A DNA stretch of 34,065 nt from Capnocytophaga sp. Lineage in GTDB: Bacteria; Bacteroidota; Bacteroidia; Flavobacteriales; Flavobacteriaceae. The stretch covers positions 7,014 to 41,078 of the forward strand of contig NZ_JAUNKD010000023.1 of NCBI RefSeq assembly GCF_030532915.1, in the 5' to 3' direction. Position 1 is the first letter of the stretch. Each line of letters opens with the position of its first letter. A model generated the notes under the pieces. It searched no databases. It worked only from the letters and a program-made list of their open reading frames with translations, and was not told the DNA's origin. Of the stretch, positions 24,329 through 33,125 are shown one piece after another. The position numbers were made by a program, and so were the translations under genes.

Positions 24329-25111
24329 TTAACGATGCCGAGTGCGTTCTTGCAAAAAGTCGGCAAGTTTTTTTGAACCGCTTCTGAATGAAAACTTGTC
24401 GTGTAACAGATAATAATTTTCGGGGTCAAGCACCGTTTCGTAGGCTTCTTTGGCAAGTGTGAACCGATTGTCATCAAAACTCAAGGCTTCCATCAACTGA
24501 CCGATTTGTTCGGTGGTGAAGGCGGTGGTGTTTTTTTGCATTCTAAAAAAACGAAGTTTGTCATCGTCAAACGGCTGATTTTGATACATTTTTAAAAACG
24601 AAGCAAATCCGCTGTGGTGCATCGTGCTCATTCCGTATGAGTGGTTCCAGAGGTCGTTCCAGCGCCTTCCGTAGTGAATTTCACGCACGTTGTTTAGGTT
24701 GATTTCTTCCAACAAAAACAAACCGCGTTGCGAGAAAAAGTCAAGCACCCAGCGCGTGTTGTTTTGCGGAGCAATGGTTACCCGATACACAAGATGTGCT
24801 CCTTGCCAGATGCTAAGTTGCTGATTGTGTGACGGAACATCAAAAAAGCGAAACATTCCGTTGCTGTTTGAAATTTCTTGGTCGCCCAAACTAATGGTAA
24901 AGCGCCCCATTTCAGGAATGCGGATAAACACTTCGGCATAGCCTGCATCATAGGTGATTTCCCAGCGGTAATTGTAGTTGGTTTGCGCTTTGTGTTGCGC
25001 CGTCATATCTCGGTGGGTTTCGTTTTTAAGCCAGCGCCCCGCACTGCCAATTTCTTGCCCTATTCCCAGTAAAGGAATTAAAAAAATAAAGCTAAAAAAT
25101 ATATTTTTCAT
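24329..25111 (-). CDS. Secreted DUF4476 domain protein
   Basis: 260-aa protein with signal peptide MKNIFFSFIFLIPLLGIG. Residues about 40-125 form a beta-rich domain (YAEVFIRIPEMGRFTISLGD). The C-terminal about 95 residues (FDDDKLRFFRMQKNTTAFTT, IGQLMEALSFDDNRFTLAKEA, NYYLLHDKFSFRSGSKKLADF) match DUF4476, a helical domain common in secreted Bacteroidota proteins and of unknown function. A longer reading from 25135 adds eight residues before the signal peptide; ATG 25111 is preferred. Monocistronic, divergent from the vWA operon. Confidence 0.78.
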   Translation of the reverse strand: MKNIFFSFIFLIPLLGIGQEIGSAGRWLKNETHRDMTAQHKAQTNYNYRWEITYDAGYAEVFIRIPEMGRFTISLGDQEISNSNGMFRFFDVPSHNQQLSIWQGAHLVYRVTIAPQNNTRWVLDFFSQRGLFLLEEINLNNVREIHYGRRWNDLWNHSYGMSTMHHSGFASFLKMYQNQPFDDDKLRFFRMQKNTTAFTTEQIGQLMEALSFDDNRFTLAKEAYETVLDPENYYLLHDKFSFRSGSKKLADFLQERTRHR

Positions 25112-25180
25112 AATAACGCAATTTAATGGTTTCAAATCAATGCAATCGAAATTCGTGCCAAAATCAGTTTGGCAACCTCA

Positions 25181-25188
25181 CAAAGGTA
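25181..25188 (-). promoter_or_regulatory. -7 promoter box for the DUF4476 gene
   Basis: Minus strand reads TACCTTTG, a TAnnTTTG match about 70 bases before ATG 25111. No TTG is seen at the -33 position. Confidence 0.4.
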
Positions 25189-25290
25189 CGATTTTTTTTG
25201 AAAAGTAAAATAGTCGTTAAAATTTATCCTCCGAAATCGTTATTTATCTTAAAAAAAATCAAAAAAAGAGGCTGTTTAGAAAAATATGTA

Positions 25291-25298
25291 TATCTTTG
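25291..25298 (+). promoter_or_regulatory. -7 promoter box for the vWA-phosphatase-kinase operon
   Basis: TATCTTTG, a perfect TAnnTTTG match, 20 bases before ATG 25319, giving a leader of only about 15 bases. The -33 region lacks a clear TTG, so activity may need an activator or a different sigma factor. Confidence 0.5.
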
Positions 25299-25318
25299 TA
25301 TCATTTTAAAAGTAACTT

Positions 25319-26158
25319 ATGACCAATTACAATACGTTGTGGAGTTCAGCCACCCCCGGTTTGATTATTTTTTTGATTGACCAATCGGCTTCAATGCAAG
25401 AAGAATTTATTGACGGAAAGAACAAAGCCGAGTTTACCGCCTCGGTGATTAATGAAACCATCAATGATTTGATTTTGCAGTGTAGTAGTGGTAATGTGGT
25501 GAAAGACCGCCTGTTTGTGTCGCTCATCGGTTACGGTGGTAAAGGCGGAAATTCAGTTGATGACGTTCGTTCGGGTTACATTGGTGCTTTTGCCGATAAC
25601 CCGTTGCGTTTTGAAACCATTACCAAGAAAATACCTGACGGTGAGGGCGGTTTTGTTGAAATTGAAGACGAGATTCCGATTTTTATCGAACCTACTTGTC
25701 CCGAAAACGGACTCACGCCAATGGCTGAGGCTTTTGACTTTGCCCGAAGGCTCATCGCCGCTTGGATTGACAAAAAGCCCGATAACCCCGCACCTGTGGT
25801 TATCAATATTTCTGACGGATTTCCGTTTACCGGAGAACACGAAGAGGAAGAAGAAATCCGGCGAACGGCAAACAAAGCCTATGAAATTATGAGTATGCAT
25901 ATGAAAGACGGTAATCCGCTGTTGTTCAACATTCATTTGGGGATTGGTTTGGAATGCCGTTTCGAGGAAAGTTCAATCGAATTGCCCGATGACAACGCCA
26001 AGTTTTTGTTTGCCATTTCAAGCAAAGTTCCCAGAGCTTACAAAGAAGTGGGCAGGCGTTACGATTTTGACATACGCCCCAATTCACGCGGGTTTATTTC
26101 AAATGCCAGCCCCGAGAGTTTCATAAAATTCATCAGTTTTGGGTCGAGTTCTAAATAA
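25319..26158 (+). CDS. von Willebrand factor A domain protein (TerY-like)
   Basis: 279-aa cytoplasmic protein without signal peptide or membrane helix, made almost entirely of one vWA domain. The metal-ion-dependent adhesion site is intact: DQSAS at 21-25 (DxSxS), Thr133 in GLTPMAEAF, and Asp166 in NISDGFP. Compared with a minimal vWA domain there is an insertion (about residues 80-125, with acidic VEIEDEIP). The domain order and the immediate phosphatase and kinase neighbours match the TerY-P triad, in which a TerY-type vWA protein works with a PP2C phosphatase and a kinase. It heads the operon, 9 bases ahead of the phosphatase gene. It probably forms a metal-dependent scaffold or substrate of the kinase; this role is inferred. 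Confidence 0.9.
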   Translation: MTNYNTLWSSATPGLIIFLIDQSASMQEEFIDGKNKAEFTASVINETINDLILQCSSGNVVKDRLFVSLIGYGGKGGNSVDDVRSGYIGAFADNPLRFETITKKIPDGEGGFVEIEDEIPIFIEPTCPENGLTPMAEAFDFARRLIAAWIDKKPDNPAPVVINISDGFPFTGEHEEEEEIRRTANKAYEIMSMHMKDGNPLLFNIHLGIGLECRFEESSIELPDDNAKFLFAISSKVPRAYKEVGRRYDFDIRPNSRGFISNASPESFIKFISFGSSSK

Positions 26159-26167
26159 TTTTGCACA

Positions 26168-27049
26168 ATGAAATTTATTATCAGAGGATTTGTAACCAAT
26201 AAAGAATCAGAGTTTTATTCTGATTGTGCCGATAGCTACGCTTTCAGTGAGGCAACGCATCGTTTTGCCATTTCTGATGGGGTTTCTATCTCTTTTTTCT
26301 CTGATATATGGTCGCGAATTTTGGTTGATAATTACGTAAAATCAAACGAATTGGTAGGTTCCGTTTTTGTTGAAAAATGCCAACAGCAATGGCAAGAAAA
26401 AATAGAAACCATTGTGCAAAAGCCTGACGTGAAATGGTTTGTGAAATCAAAATACAGCAAAAAAGATTTTGCAGCGGCTACTTTTGTGGGGTTGGAATTT
26501 TTGCAGACCGAAAACAAATGGCGCGCCCAATTCATCGGCGATAGCTTTTTATTTTTTATACCGAAACATTGCATCTATTTTGAAGGAGTTATAAAATATC
26601 CTTCGCAAACGAATTTTATTTTTGATAATTACCCGAATTATTTGGCAAGTATTGAAAATAACCATCGTGGTGAGTGGCATATATCTGAAAACGAAGAAAT
26701 TACCGAAGGGACTTTTGTTTTAATGACCGATGCCCTTTCGGAGTGGTTTATCAAGGAGTTGAAAAAAGACGTTAAAAAAGCCGTTGCAACGCTTGCCGCT
26801 ATTGAAAATCAGGAGCAATTTGCCCAAATCATACAAACACAACGAGAAGAAAATACTTTGAAAAATGATGATTCCACTTTTTTGATGGTTGAAGTGGTTG
26901 ATAATCAGACGGAAGAATTTACGCACGAGGTGGTACACTTTACCGATTTGCGAAAAATGACCACAAACACGGCGCGGGAAAAACAAAAAAATCAGTACGA
27001 AACCATAAATTTTACGGAAAACCAGTCCAACATATTTGACAAGTTTTAA
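26168..27049 (+). CDS. PP2C-family serine/threonine phosphatase
   Basis: 293-aa cytoplasmic protein of the PP2C type, which removes phosphate from Ser/Thr using a two-metal centre. Motifs in order: Asp22 in the N-terminal strand (CADSYAF), ISDGVS with Asp37-Gly38, AAATFVGLEF (103-111), QFIGDSFLFF with Gly124-Asp125, LMTDALSEW with Asp188, and NDDSTFLMVEV with Asp234/Asp235. The metal-binding aspartates are therefore present. The C-terminal about 45 residues beyond the domain are charged and probably disordered. It lies 9 bases after the vWA gene and 3 bases before the kinase gene, so the three are translated together. Expected to reverse the kinase's action. Confidence 0.87.
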   Translation: MKFIIRGFVTNKESEFYSDCADSYAFSEATHRFAISDGVSISFFSDIWSRILVDNYVKSNELVGSVFVEKCQQQWQEKIETIVQKPDVKWFVKSKYSKKDFAAATFVGLEFLQTENKWRAQFIGDSFLFFIPKHCIYFEGVIKYPSQTNFIFDNYPNYLASIENNHRGEWHISENEEITEGTFVLMTDALSEWFIKELKKDVKKAVATLAAIENQEQFAQIIQTQREENTLKNDDSTFLMVEVVDNQTEEFTHEVVHFTDLRKMTTNTAREKQKNQYETINFTENQSNIFDKF

Positions 27050-27052
27050 GAA

Positions 27053-28819
27053 ATGGCAACAAGTATGCAAAATATCGTAACTTCGGTTAAGAATCTGAAA
27101 ACGTTTCTTAAAGTTCCTGATTTACAGGGGGCTGTTGCCGTGAAAAAAAACAACGGGCAACCGTTTTGTTATACGGGTGGGTTTAATATGGTTTTCCAGC
27201 TTGAGCATCAAGGACAGAAATGGGCTTTTCGGGTGTGGCACGTTCCGTTTGGGGCGGATAAAGAGCGATTTCAAAAAATAGCTAATTATTTAAAAACTAA
27301 AAACTTACCTTATTTCGCAACGTTTATCTACGATGCAAACGGATTGTTGGTAAACGGAAAATTGCAAGATACCATACGAATGGAATGGCTCGAAGGAACG
27401 CTTCTGAAAGATTTTTTGCGTGAAAACCTATATAATAAGGAAGCGTTGTTTGCATTTGCCGAAAAATTTAAGCAAATGACCCAAGTGCTTCACAAAAACC
27501 AAATTTCGCACGGTGATTTACAACACGGAAACATACTGATAGACAGCGATAATAGCATTAAGCTGGTTGATTATGATTCGGTTTGTATTCCTGAAATTGA
27601 AGGTGAAGAAGAAATTGTTTCGGGTTTGAAGGGCTATCAGCATCCGTCACGTTTTCAGACCAAAAAAACGTCATTAACGGCTGATTATTTCTCTGAAATG
27701 GTAATTTATTTGTCCGTTTTGGCATTGATTGAAAATCCTGATTTGTGGGAAAAATACCAATTGGAAGACAGTGAATATTTATTGTTTTCCGAATCGGATT
27801 TTGTAAACTTCAAACAATCAGAAGTTTATAAAGATTTGCAGCAGCTCTCGCCAATGGTTCGGAATTTGGCTTTTGTTTTTGATGTTTACACCCGAAACGC
27901 AAATTATTTGACCATCCACCCGATGGAGGATTATCGGTTTTTGAATTTAAATGCGAAGGTAAAACACGAAATTTTGACTTTCATGCCCGATATTCCGCAT
28001 CCGCTGATGATTCAGTTTGCAACAAGCCGAACCAAAATTTTAGAAGGCGATACCGTTGAACTTTCGTGGAAGGTAAAAAACGCTTCAAAAGTCTATCTGT
28101 CAGATAGTTTTGAAGATTTAAGCAAACTGGCTGACAATCAATCTGATTCATTGTCTACGGTGGCTACACGGGGCGTTGTTCAAAAAAGTCCTACTGAATC
28201 AACGGTTTATGTGCTTTATTGTGAGCCGTTACAAAGTATTGATAGTCAAGGTGTTCAGCCGTTTCAAATTGTAGATGTGGAAGTGTTCCCAAGACCTGAA
28301 ATCCGTAATTTTGGTTCAAGTGAGGCACACATACGGCAAGGTGAATCGGTGTTTTTGAATTGGCATATTGAAAATGCCAAAAAGGTATATATCTGGTCAG
28401 GAGGGGTTTGTAATACTGTTAAAAGTCAAGATAAAATCGAAATTCAGCTTTCGCGAACCACCAAATATAAATTGGAAGTGCTTGCCTTAGATGGTGAAAC
28501 TACCATTGAAAAGGAGATTGAAATTTCGGTTCATAATAAAGTTCAAATAATTGATTTTGAGCTTGTTTATGGAGATGTTGCAAAAGAAGAACCGGCTGTA
28601 AAACTTCGTTGGAATGTATTGAACGCTTCCGAAATTATTCTAAAATCAAATAAAGCACCCGACCAAGACGTGTCGGCATTGAAAGAACTTGTTATCACTC
28701 CGGCTAAAAAAGCAAAATATTGGATAGAGGCTCGCAATCAGTGTTTTGAAACCAAAAGTGAAAAATTGATTGTTGAATCACACACTTCGATTGCCTCTAA
28801 AAAATGGTTTGTTTTTTAA
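27053..28819 (+). CDS. Protein kinase with three C-terminal Ig-like repeats
   Basis: 588-aa protein. The kinase-like domain spans about residues 20-300: a degenerate glycine loop (YTGGFNMVFQL, 40-50), WAFRVW where the usual ATP-anchoring Lys is Arg60, the catalytic loop HGDLQHGN (153-160, Asp155 and Asn160) and the metal-binding VDYD (Asp173). The catalytic and metal aspartates are kept, so activity is plausible despite Arg60. Three repeats of a beta-sandwich follow (about 317-412, 415-495 and 498-577), each with G-(D/E)-x-V-x-L-x-W and N-A-x-K-V type motifs. No signal peptide or membrane helix, so the Ig-like repeats are presumably cytoplasmic. It completes the vWA-PP2C-kinase triad; the repeats may bind partners. 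Confidence 0.87.
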   Translation: MATSMQNIVTSVKNLKTFLKVPDLQGAVAVKKNNGQPFCYTGGFNMVFQLEHQGQKWAFRVWHVPFGADKERFQKIANYLKTKNLPYFATFIYDANGLLVNGKLQDTIRMEWLEGTLLKDFLRENLYNKEALFAFAEKFKQMTQVLHKNQISHGDLQHGNILIDSDNSIKLVDYDSVCIPEIEGEEEIVSGLKGYQHPSRFQTKKTSLTADYFSEMVIYLSVLALIENPDLWEKYQLEDSEYLLFSESDFVNFKQSEVYKDLQQLSPMVRNLAFVFDVYTRNANYLTIHPMEDYRFLNLNAKVKHEILTFMPDIPHPLMIQFATSRTKILEGDTVELSWKVKNASKVYLSDSFEDLSKLADNQSDSLSTVATRGVVQKSPTESTVYVLYCEPLQSIDSQGVQPFQIVDVEVFPRPEIRNFGSSEAHIRQGESVFLNWHIENAKKVYIWSGGVCNTVKSQDKIEIQLSRTTKYKLEVLALDGETTIEKEIEISVHNKVQIIDFELVYGDVAKEEPAVKLRWNVLNASEIILKSNKAPDQDVSALKELVITPAKKAKYWIEARNQCFETKSEKLIVESHTSIASKKWFVF

Positions 28820-28883
28820 TGAAGGAGAAAAACTTCAATAATCATACAACTTAAAAAATAATTACAACAAATTTTATTAACAA

Positions 28884-31616
28884 ATGACAGAGAAGAAACA
28901 TTATACGGGGCTTTCACAGGCGCAAGTGCTTGAAAGTCGTCAGAAATTTGGAAGCAACACCCTCACTTCGGTGGAAGGCGAACCGCTCTGGAAGCAGTTT
29001 TTGGAAAAATTTTCCGACCCTATCATCGTTATCTTATTGGTGGCATTGGTGGCATCTTTCGGGGTATCGCTTTACGAATTTTTTGCGCACGAAACGGGTT
29101 TTCGCGTATTTTTAGAGCCTGTCGGTATTTTGTTTGCTATCTTTTTGGCAACGGGCGTAGCCTTTTATTTTGAACTGAAAGCTAACAAACAGTTTGAAAT
29201 TCTTAATAAAGTCAATGACGATATTTATTACAAAGTGATTCGTGATGAGCAAGTTACGCAAGTTCTTAAAAATGACATTGTTGTAGGAGATATCGTTATT
29301 TTGGAAACGGGAGAAGAAATTCCCGCTGATGGTCAGTTACTTGAAGCTATCTCATTGCAAGTCAATGAATCAACCCTTACCGGAGAGCCAGTGGTTCAAA
29401 AAACAACCCGCCCCGAAGAGTTTGAAAGCGAGGCAACTTATCCTTCAAATTATATCTGTCGAGGCACCTCAATTGTAGATGGACATTGTATTTACAAAGT
29501 AGAAAAGGTGGGCGACCATACCGAATACGGCAAAGTGTTTGAAGGTGTGCAGATTGATAATTCCATAAAAACACCTCTTAATGAGCAACTTGACCGATTG
29601 GCAAGCATTATTACCAAGGTAAGTTACGGTATTGCGCTTTTGGTAATTGTGGGGCGTTTAGTGGTTTATTTTTCAAATCCTGTGAATTCACCTGTTGATT
29701 GGATTCTTTTTGGAGGTTATCTGCTTAATACAGTGATGATTGCCATTACAATTATCGTGGTTGCCGTTCCCGAAGGTTTGCCGATGAGCGTAACCCTCAG
29801 TTTGGCGTACAGTATGCGTAGTATGATGGCTACCAATAATTTAGTTCGAAAAATGCACGCTTGTGAAACAATGGGGGCTACCACGGTGATTTGTACCGAC
29901 AAAACGGGAACGCTCACTCAAAACCAGATGAAGATTTATGAAGTGTTTTTTCCTGATTTTAAAGGATTTGGAACTGACCTGCTTTCACAAATCATAGCCG
30001 AATCAATGGCGGTAAATTCCACGGCGTATATTGATTTTTCAGAAAAAGAAAAACCCAAAGTGCTTGGAAACCCAACCGAAGGAGCGCTACTTTTATGGCT
30101 TGACCAACAAGGAAAAAATTACCTTCCGTTTCGTGAAAATGTGCATATAATCAATCAATTAACATTTTCAACCGAACGAAAATATATGGCAACACTGGTT
30201 AAATCGCCGGTTTTGGGTAAAACGATTTTGTACGTGAAAGGAGCGCCCGAAATTGTGATGACTTTTTGTCAAAATGCTAATAATCAGCTTAATTCTGCCC
30301 TGCCTCAAAATGAATACGAAGAAAAATTACGGCAATATCAGTCGCAAGCAATGCGTACCATTGGTTTTGCCTATAAAGAGTTTGATGAAAATACGGTGGT
30401 GTTTGAAAACGGAAAACTGGCGGTTGCAGATTTGCATTTCATCGGGATTACGGCCATTAGTGACCCGGTTCGTGATGATGTTCCTGAATCGATTAAGGAG
30501 TGTTTAAATGCCGGTATTCAAGTGAAAATAGTAACGGGAGACACTTCCGGAACTGCCAAAGAAATCGCCCGACAAATTGGGCTTTGGGACGAAAGTTGCT
30601 CGGATAAAAATCTGATGACGGGCGTTGAATTTGCTGCAATGAACGATGCGGAACTCACCCAACGATTGGCAGATTTGCGGGTGCTTTCAAGGGCAAGACC
30701 ACTTGATAAAGCTCGGTTAGTTAACCTGTTACAGCAAAAAGGAGAGGTGGTTGCCGTTACCGGTGATGGCACCAATGATGCGCCGGCACTCAAAGCGGCT
30801 CAGGTGGGGCTTTCAATGGGTGACGGTACTTCGGTAGCCAAAGAAGCCAGTGATATTACCATTTTGGATAATTCGTTTAGCAGTATCGGGAAAGCAGTGA
30901 TGTGGGGTCGGTCGTTATATCTTAATATTCAGCGATTTATCCTTTTTCAGATGACTATTAATGTGGTGGCGTGTATCATCGTGCTTATTGGTGCGTTTTT
31001 GGGGGTAACTTCGCCTTTAACGGTAACGCAAATGCTTTGGGTGAACCTCATAATGGATACGTTTGCGGCTTTGGCGCTGGCTTCGTTGCCACCTAACAAG
31101 CAGGTAATGAACGACAAACCGCGGGAAAGAGGCGCTAATATCGTAACGCCCGTAATGGCACGAGCCATTTTTGGGGTGGGAGGCTTTTTTGTGATTATCC
31201 TTTTTGGATTGATGCAATATTTTAAAAATGAAACGGTTACCACACTTGCTGATTTTTCGTTGAGTGCTTATTTTTCGCATTTTTTCCATTTCGGGGAAGC
31301 CAAAGAAGGACTTTCGCCTTATGAATTGTCGTTGTTCTTTTCCGTTTTTGTGATGCTTCAATTTTGGAATATGTTTAACGCAAAGGCTTATTACACAGGT
31401 AAAAGCGCTTTTTCACATTTATCAAAAAGTCAAGGATTTATGCTCATTGCCGTTGCCATTGTTGCGGGACAAATTGCCATAACCACTTTCGGAGGCGTGA
31501 TGTTCAGCGTTGTACCTTTAAAAATCCAAGATTGGTTAATAATCATAGGTGTAACCGGCATTGTTTTGCTTTTAGGAGAAGTACAACGACTTTTTGGTTT
31601 TTTGGGGCGAAAATAA
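28884..31616 (+). CDS. P-type calcium-transporting ATPase (P2B/PMCA type)
   Basis: 910-aa ATP-driven cation pump of the inner membrane. Motifs: TGEP at 166-169 in the actuator domain, PEGLP at 296-300 in helix M4 (typical of calcium pumps), DKTGTLT with the phosphorylated Asp339, KGAPE in the nucleotide domain, VTGDT and the hinge TGDGTNDAPALK. Helix M6 carries VNLIMDTFAALALAS, with the Asn/Asp pair of the PMCA-type calcium site. A C-terminal four-helix cation-ATPase domain completes it. Role: calcium export. It starts 64 bases after the kinase gene on the same strand with no clear promoter or terminator between, so it may be read through from the triad operon. Confidence 0.92.
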   Translation: MTEKKHYTGLSQAQVLESRQKFGSNTLTSVEGEPLWKQFLEKFSDPIIVILLVALVASFGVSLYEFFAHETGFRVFLEPVGILFAIFLATGVAFYFELKANKQFEILNKVNDDIYYKVIRDEQVTQVLKNDIVVGDIVILETGEEIPADGQLLEAISLQVNESTLTGEPVVQKTTRPEEFESEATYPSNYICRGTSIVDGHCIYKVEKVGDHTEYGKVFEGVQIDNSIKTPLNEQLDRLASIITKVSYGIALLVIVGRLVVYFSNPVNSPVDWILFGGYLLNTVMIAITIIVVAVPEGLPMSVTLSLAYSMRSMMATNNLVRKMHACETMGATTVICTDKTGTLTQNQMKIYEVFFPDFKGFGTDLLSQIIAESMAVNSTAYIDFSEKEKPKVLGNPTEGALLLWLDQQGKNYLPFRENVHIINQLTFSTERKYMATLVKSPVLGKTILYVKGAPEIVMTFCQNANNQLNSALPQNEYEEKLRQYQSQAMRTIGFAYKEFDENTVVFENGKLAVADLHFIGITAISDPVRDDVPESIKECLNAGIQVKIVTGDTSGTAKEIARQIGLWDESCSDKNLMTGVEFAAMNDAELTQRLADLRVLSRARPLDKARLVNLLQQKGEVVAVTGDGTNDAPALKAAQVGLSMGDGTSVAKEASDITILDNSFSSIGKAVMWGRSLYLNIQRFILFQMTINVVACIIVLIGAFLGVTSPLTVTQMLWVNLIMDTFAALALASLPPNKQVMNDKPRERGANIVTPVMARAIFGVGGFFVIILFGLMQYFKNETVTTLADFSLSAYFSHFFHFGEAKEGLSPYELSLFFSVFVMLQFWNMFNAKAYYTGKSAFSHLSKSQGFMLIAVAIVAGQIAITTFGGVMFSVVPLKIQDWLIIIGVTGIVLLLGEVQRLFGFLGRK

Positions 31617-31761
31617 AAACTTAAAATCTTTGTTTTTTTCATAAAATTACTTTTAGATTGAAAGAAAATAATCGGTTGCAAATCATTATTTTATCTTTAA
31701 AAACGTAAAATAATAGCGTTAAAATTGCGGTTTGAAAATCTTATATTTTTCTTAAAAAAAA

Positions 31762-31790
31762 TTGAGATGTGAATTTAATTACTATCTTTG
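31762..31790 (+). promoter_or_regulatory. Promoter of the FGE-like lipoprotein gene
   Basis: TTG (31762-31764), 18 bases, TATCTTTG (31783-31790): full Bacteroidota promoter match. The transcript would start near 31797, leaving a leader of about 115 bases in which I see no clear structure or reading frame. Confidence 0.65.
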
Positions 31791-31912
31791 CCTCCGAATT
31801 TAAAATTTAATAAGTGAGAAGTCCTCTTTTGCCAGTAATCAATTTGTTAGTTGATGGATGTAAAGATGCCTTCTTTTTTTAAGGTAGTTGTATAATAAAA
31901 TTACAATGTGAT

Positions 31913-32956
31913 ATGAATAGAAAAGAAAAAACAATGAAAATGTTGCGCCACTTTTTTAGAGGCTTTGTGGTGGTAACAATATTGACAGCTACAATATCGT
32001 TGGCAAGCTGTTCAAAATCAGATGATTTAGAGGTGATTGAAAAACAATCACAGACTAACAACGAAACTCCGAATAACGGAGATTCAAACAATGGGAATAC
32101 CGATAACGGAGATTCAAATAATGGGGATACCGATAACGGAGGTTCTGATAACGGAAATTCCAATGGCGATGCAGGCACAAACACCGATGAAACTGCCGGC
32201 GTTAAATTCATAGAAGGAGGTACTTTTTGGATGGGAAGCATTGCCGAGCAAGACAAATATTCAGAAAGTGATGAGCGTCCGCGTCATAAAGTAACCTTAA
32301 GCAGTTTTAAAGTAACTGTTTATGAGATTACTAATGAGCAATATGCTAAATTCTTAACTGAAAAAGGAAACCAAGTGGAAGACGGCAGAAAATGGTATCA
32401 AGGTTCTGATATTGAGCAAAAAGCTGACGGATTCGCAGCAAAAGCCGGCAGAGAAAACTACCCTGTGGTGAATGTTTCTTGGTACGGAGCTAATGCGTAT
32501 GCCCAATGGGTTGGCGGGAAATTGCCTACCGAAGCACAGTTTGAGTACCTTTTAAGAGAAGGAAATACCGTTAAAAACGCTGACGGAACTGTTGGAAATC
32601 AAGGTGTTTATGCTGATTCTGACGGAACAGGAAATGATATGGTTGACTATGCTTGGTTCAGAAATAACTCAGGAGGCAAGTTGCACGAAATCGGGCAAAG
32701 AAAGTCCAATAAATTAGGGTTGTATGACGTTAATGGAAATGCTTGGGAATGGGTTGCTGATTGGTACGCTCGTTACTCAACTGAAGATCAGGTTGATCCG
32801 GTAGGGGCTACTGGTGGTACGTATCGTATACGTCGCGGAGCAAGTTTCTCTTGCACACACGACAAAACCCGAATCGCCAACCGTGGAACATATACGGCAC
32901 GCGACGGACGTAATAATATGACGTTCAGAGTTGTTTTCCCAGTGGATAAAAAATAA
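31913..32956 (+). CDS. Lipoprotein with formylglycine-generating-enzyme-like (SUMF1) domain
   Basis: 347-aa lipoprotein. The signal ends SLASC (Cys33), followed by SKSDD, which may act as a surface-export signal. Residues 54-88 are an Asn/Gly/Asp/Ser linker encoded by a 30-bp tandem repeat. The domain from about 96 to the end has the SUMF1/FGE fold: FIEGGTFWMGS, PVVNVSWYGANAYAQWVGG, LPTEAQFEYLLREG, GLYDVNGNAWEWVADWY, RRGASFSC, and FRVVFP near the end. Catalytic FGEs have two cysteines about five residues apart near the C-terminus; here only the first is present (in ASFSC), so oxidase activity is doubtful and a binding or structural role is more likely. Met8 or Met10 are possible alternative starts. 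Monocistronic, with promoter and terminator. Confidence 0.85.
   Translation: MNRKEKTMKMLRHFFRGFVVVTILTATISLASCSKSDDLEVIEKQSQTNNETPNNGDSNNGNTDNGDSNNGDTDNGGSDNGNSNGDAGTNTDETAGVKFIEGGTFWMGSIAEQDKYSESDERPRHKVTLSSFKVTVYEITNEQYAKFLTEKGNQVEDGRKWYQGSDIEQKADGFAAKAGRENYPVVNVSWYGANAYAQWVGGKLPTEAQFEYLLREGNTVKNADGTVGNQGVYADSDGTGNDMVDYAWFRNNSGGKLHEIGQRKSNKLGLYDVNGNAWEWVADWYARYSTEDQVDPVGATGGTYRIRRGASFSCTHDKTRIANRGTYTARDGRNNMTFRVVFPVDKK
32075..32164 (+). repeat. Three 30-bp tandem repeats inside the FGE-like gene
   Basis: Three 30-bp copies (32075-32104, 32105-32134, 32135-32164); the first two differ at 2 positions, the third is more diverged. Each encodes ten residues of the type NGDSNNGNTD. Being a multiple of three, copy-number change would lengthen or shorten the linker without breaking the frame. 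Confidence 0.85.
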
Positions 32957-32972
32957 ATCACATAATAAAATT

Positions 32973-33014
32973 AAAAATGTCCTTGTCAATTTTTTGACAA
33001 GGACATTTTTTTTT
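32973..33014 (+). terminator. Terminator of the FGE-like gene
   Basis: AAAAATGTCCTTGTCAA (32973-32989) and TTGACAAGGACATTTTT (32994-33010) form a 17-bp perfect stem with a 4-base loop and a T run to 33014, about 17 bases past the stop codon. Confidence 0.9.
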
Positions 33015-33072
33015 GCATAGATTTGTGTTGTTACAATCACATTGGCACACTAAAAAAATAGATTTCGCGTGG

Positions 33073-33101
33073 TTGTATTCAAAAATAAATTCGTACATTC
33101 G
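33073..33101 (+). promoter_or_regulatory. Probable promoter of the right-end gene
   Basis: TTG (33073-33075), 18 bases, TACATTCG (33094-33101), one mismatch from TAnnTTTG. A transcript start near 33107 would leave a leader of about 20 bases before ATG 33126. Confidence 0.45.
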
Positions 33102-33125
33102 CCTAAAAATCAGAAGTGGTAATTT

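Noticed and set aside
25515-25936. Open frames of 99-127 codons on both strands inside the vWA gene
   Set aside because: They lie wholly within the vWA coding sequence, whose MIDAS motif and length identify the true frame.
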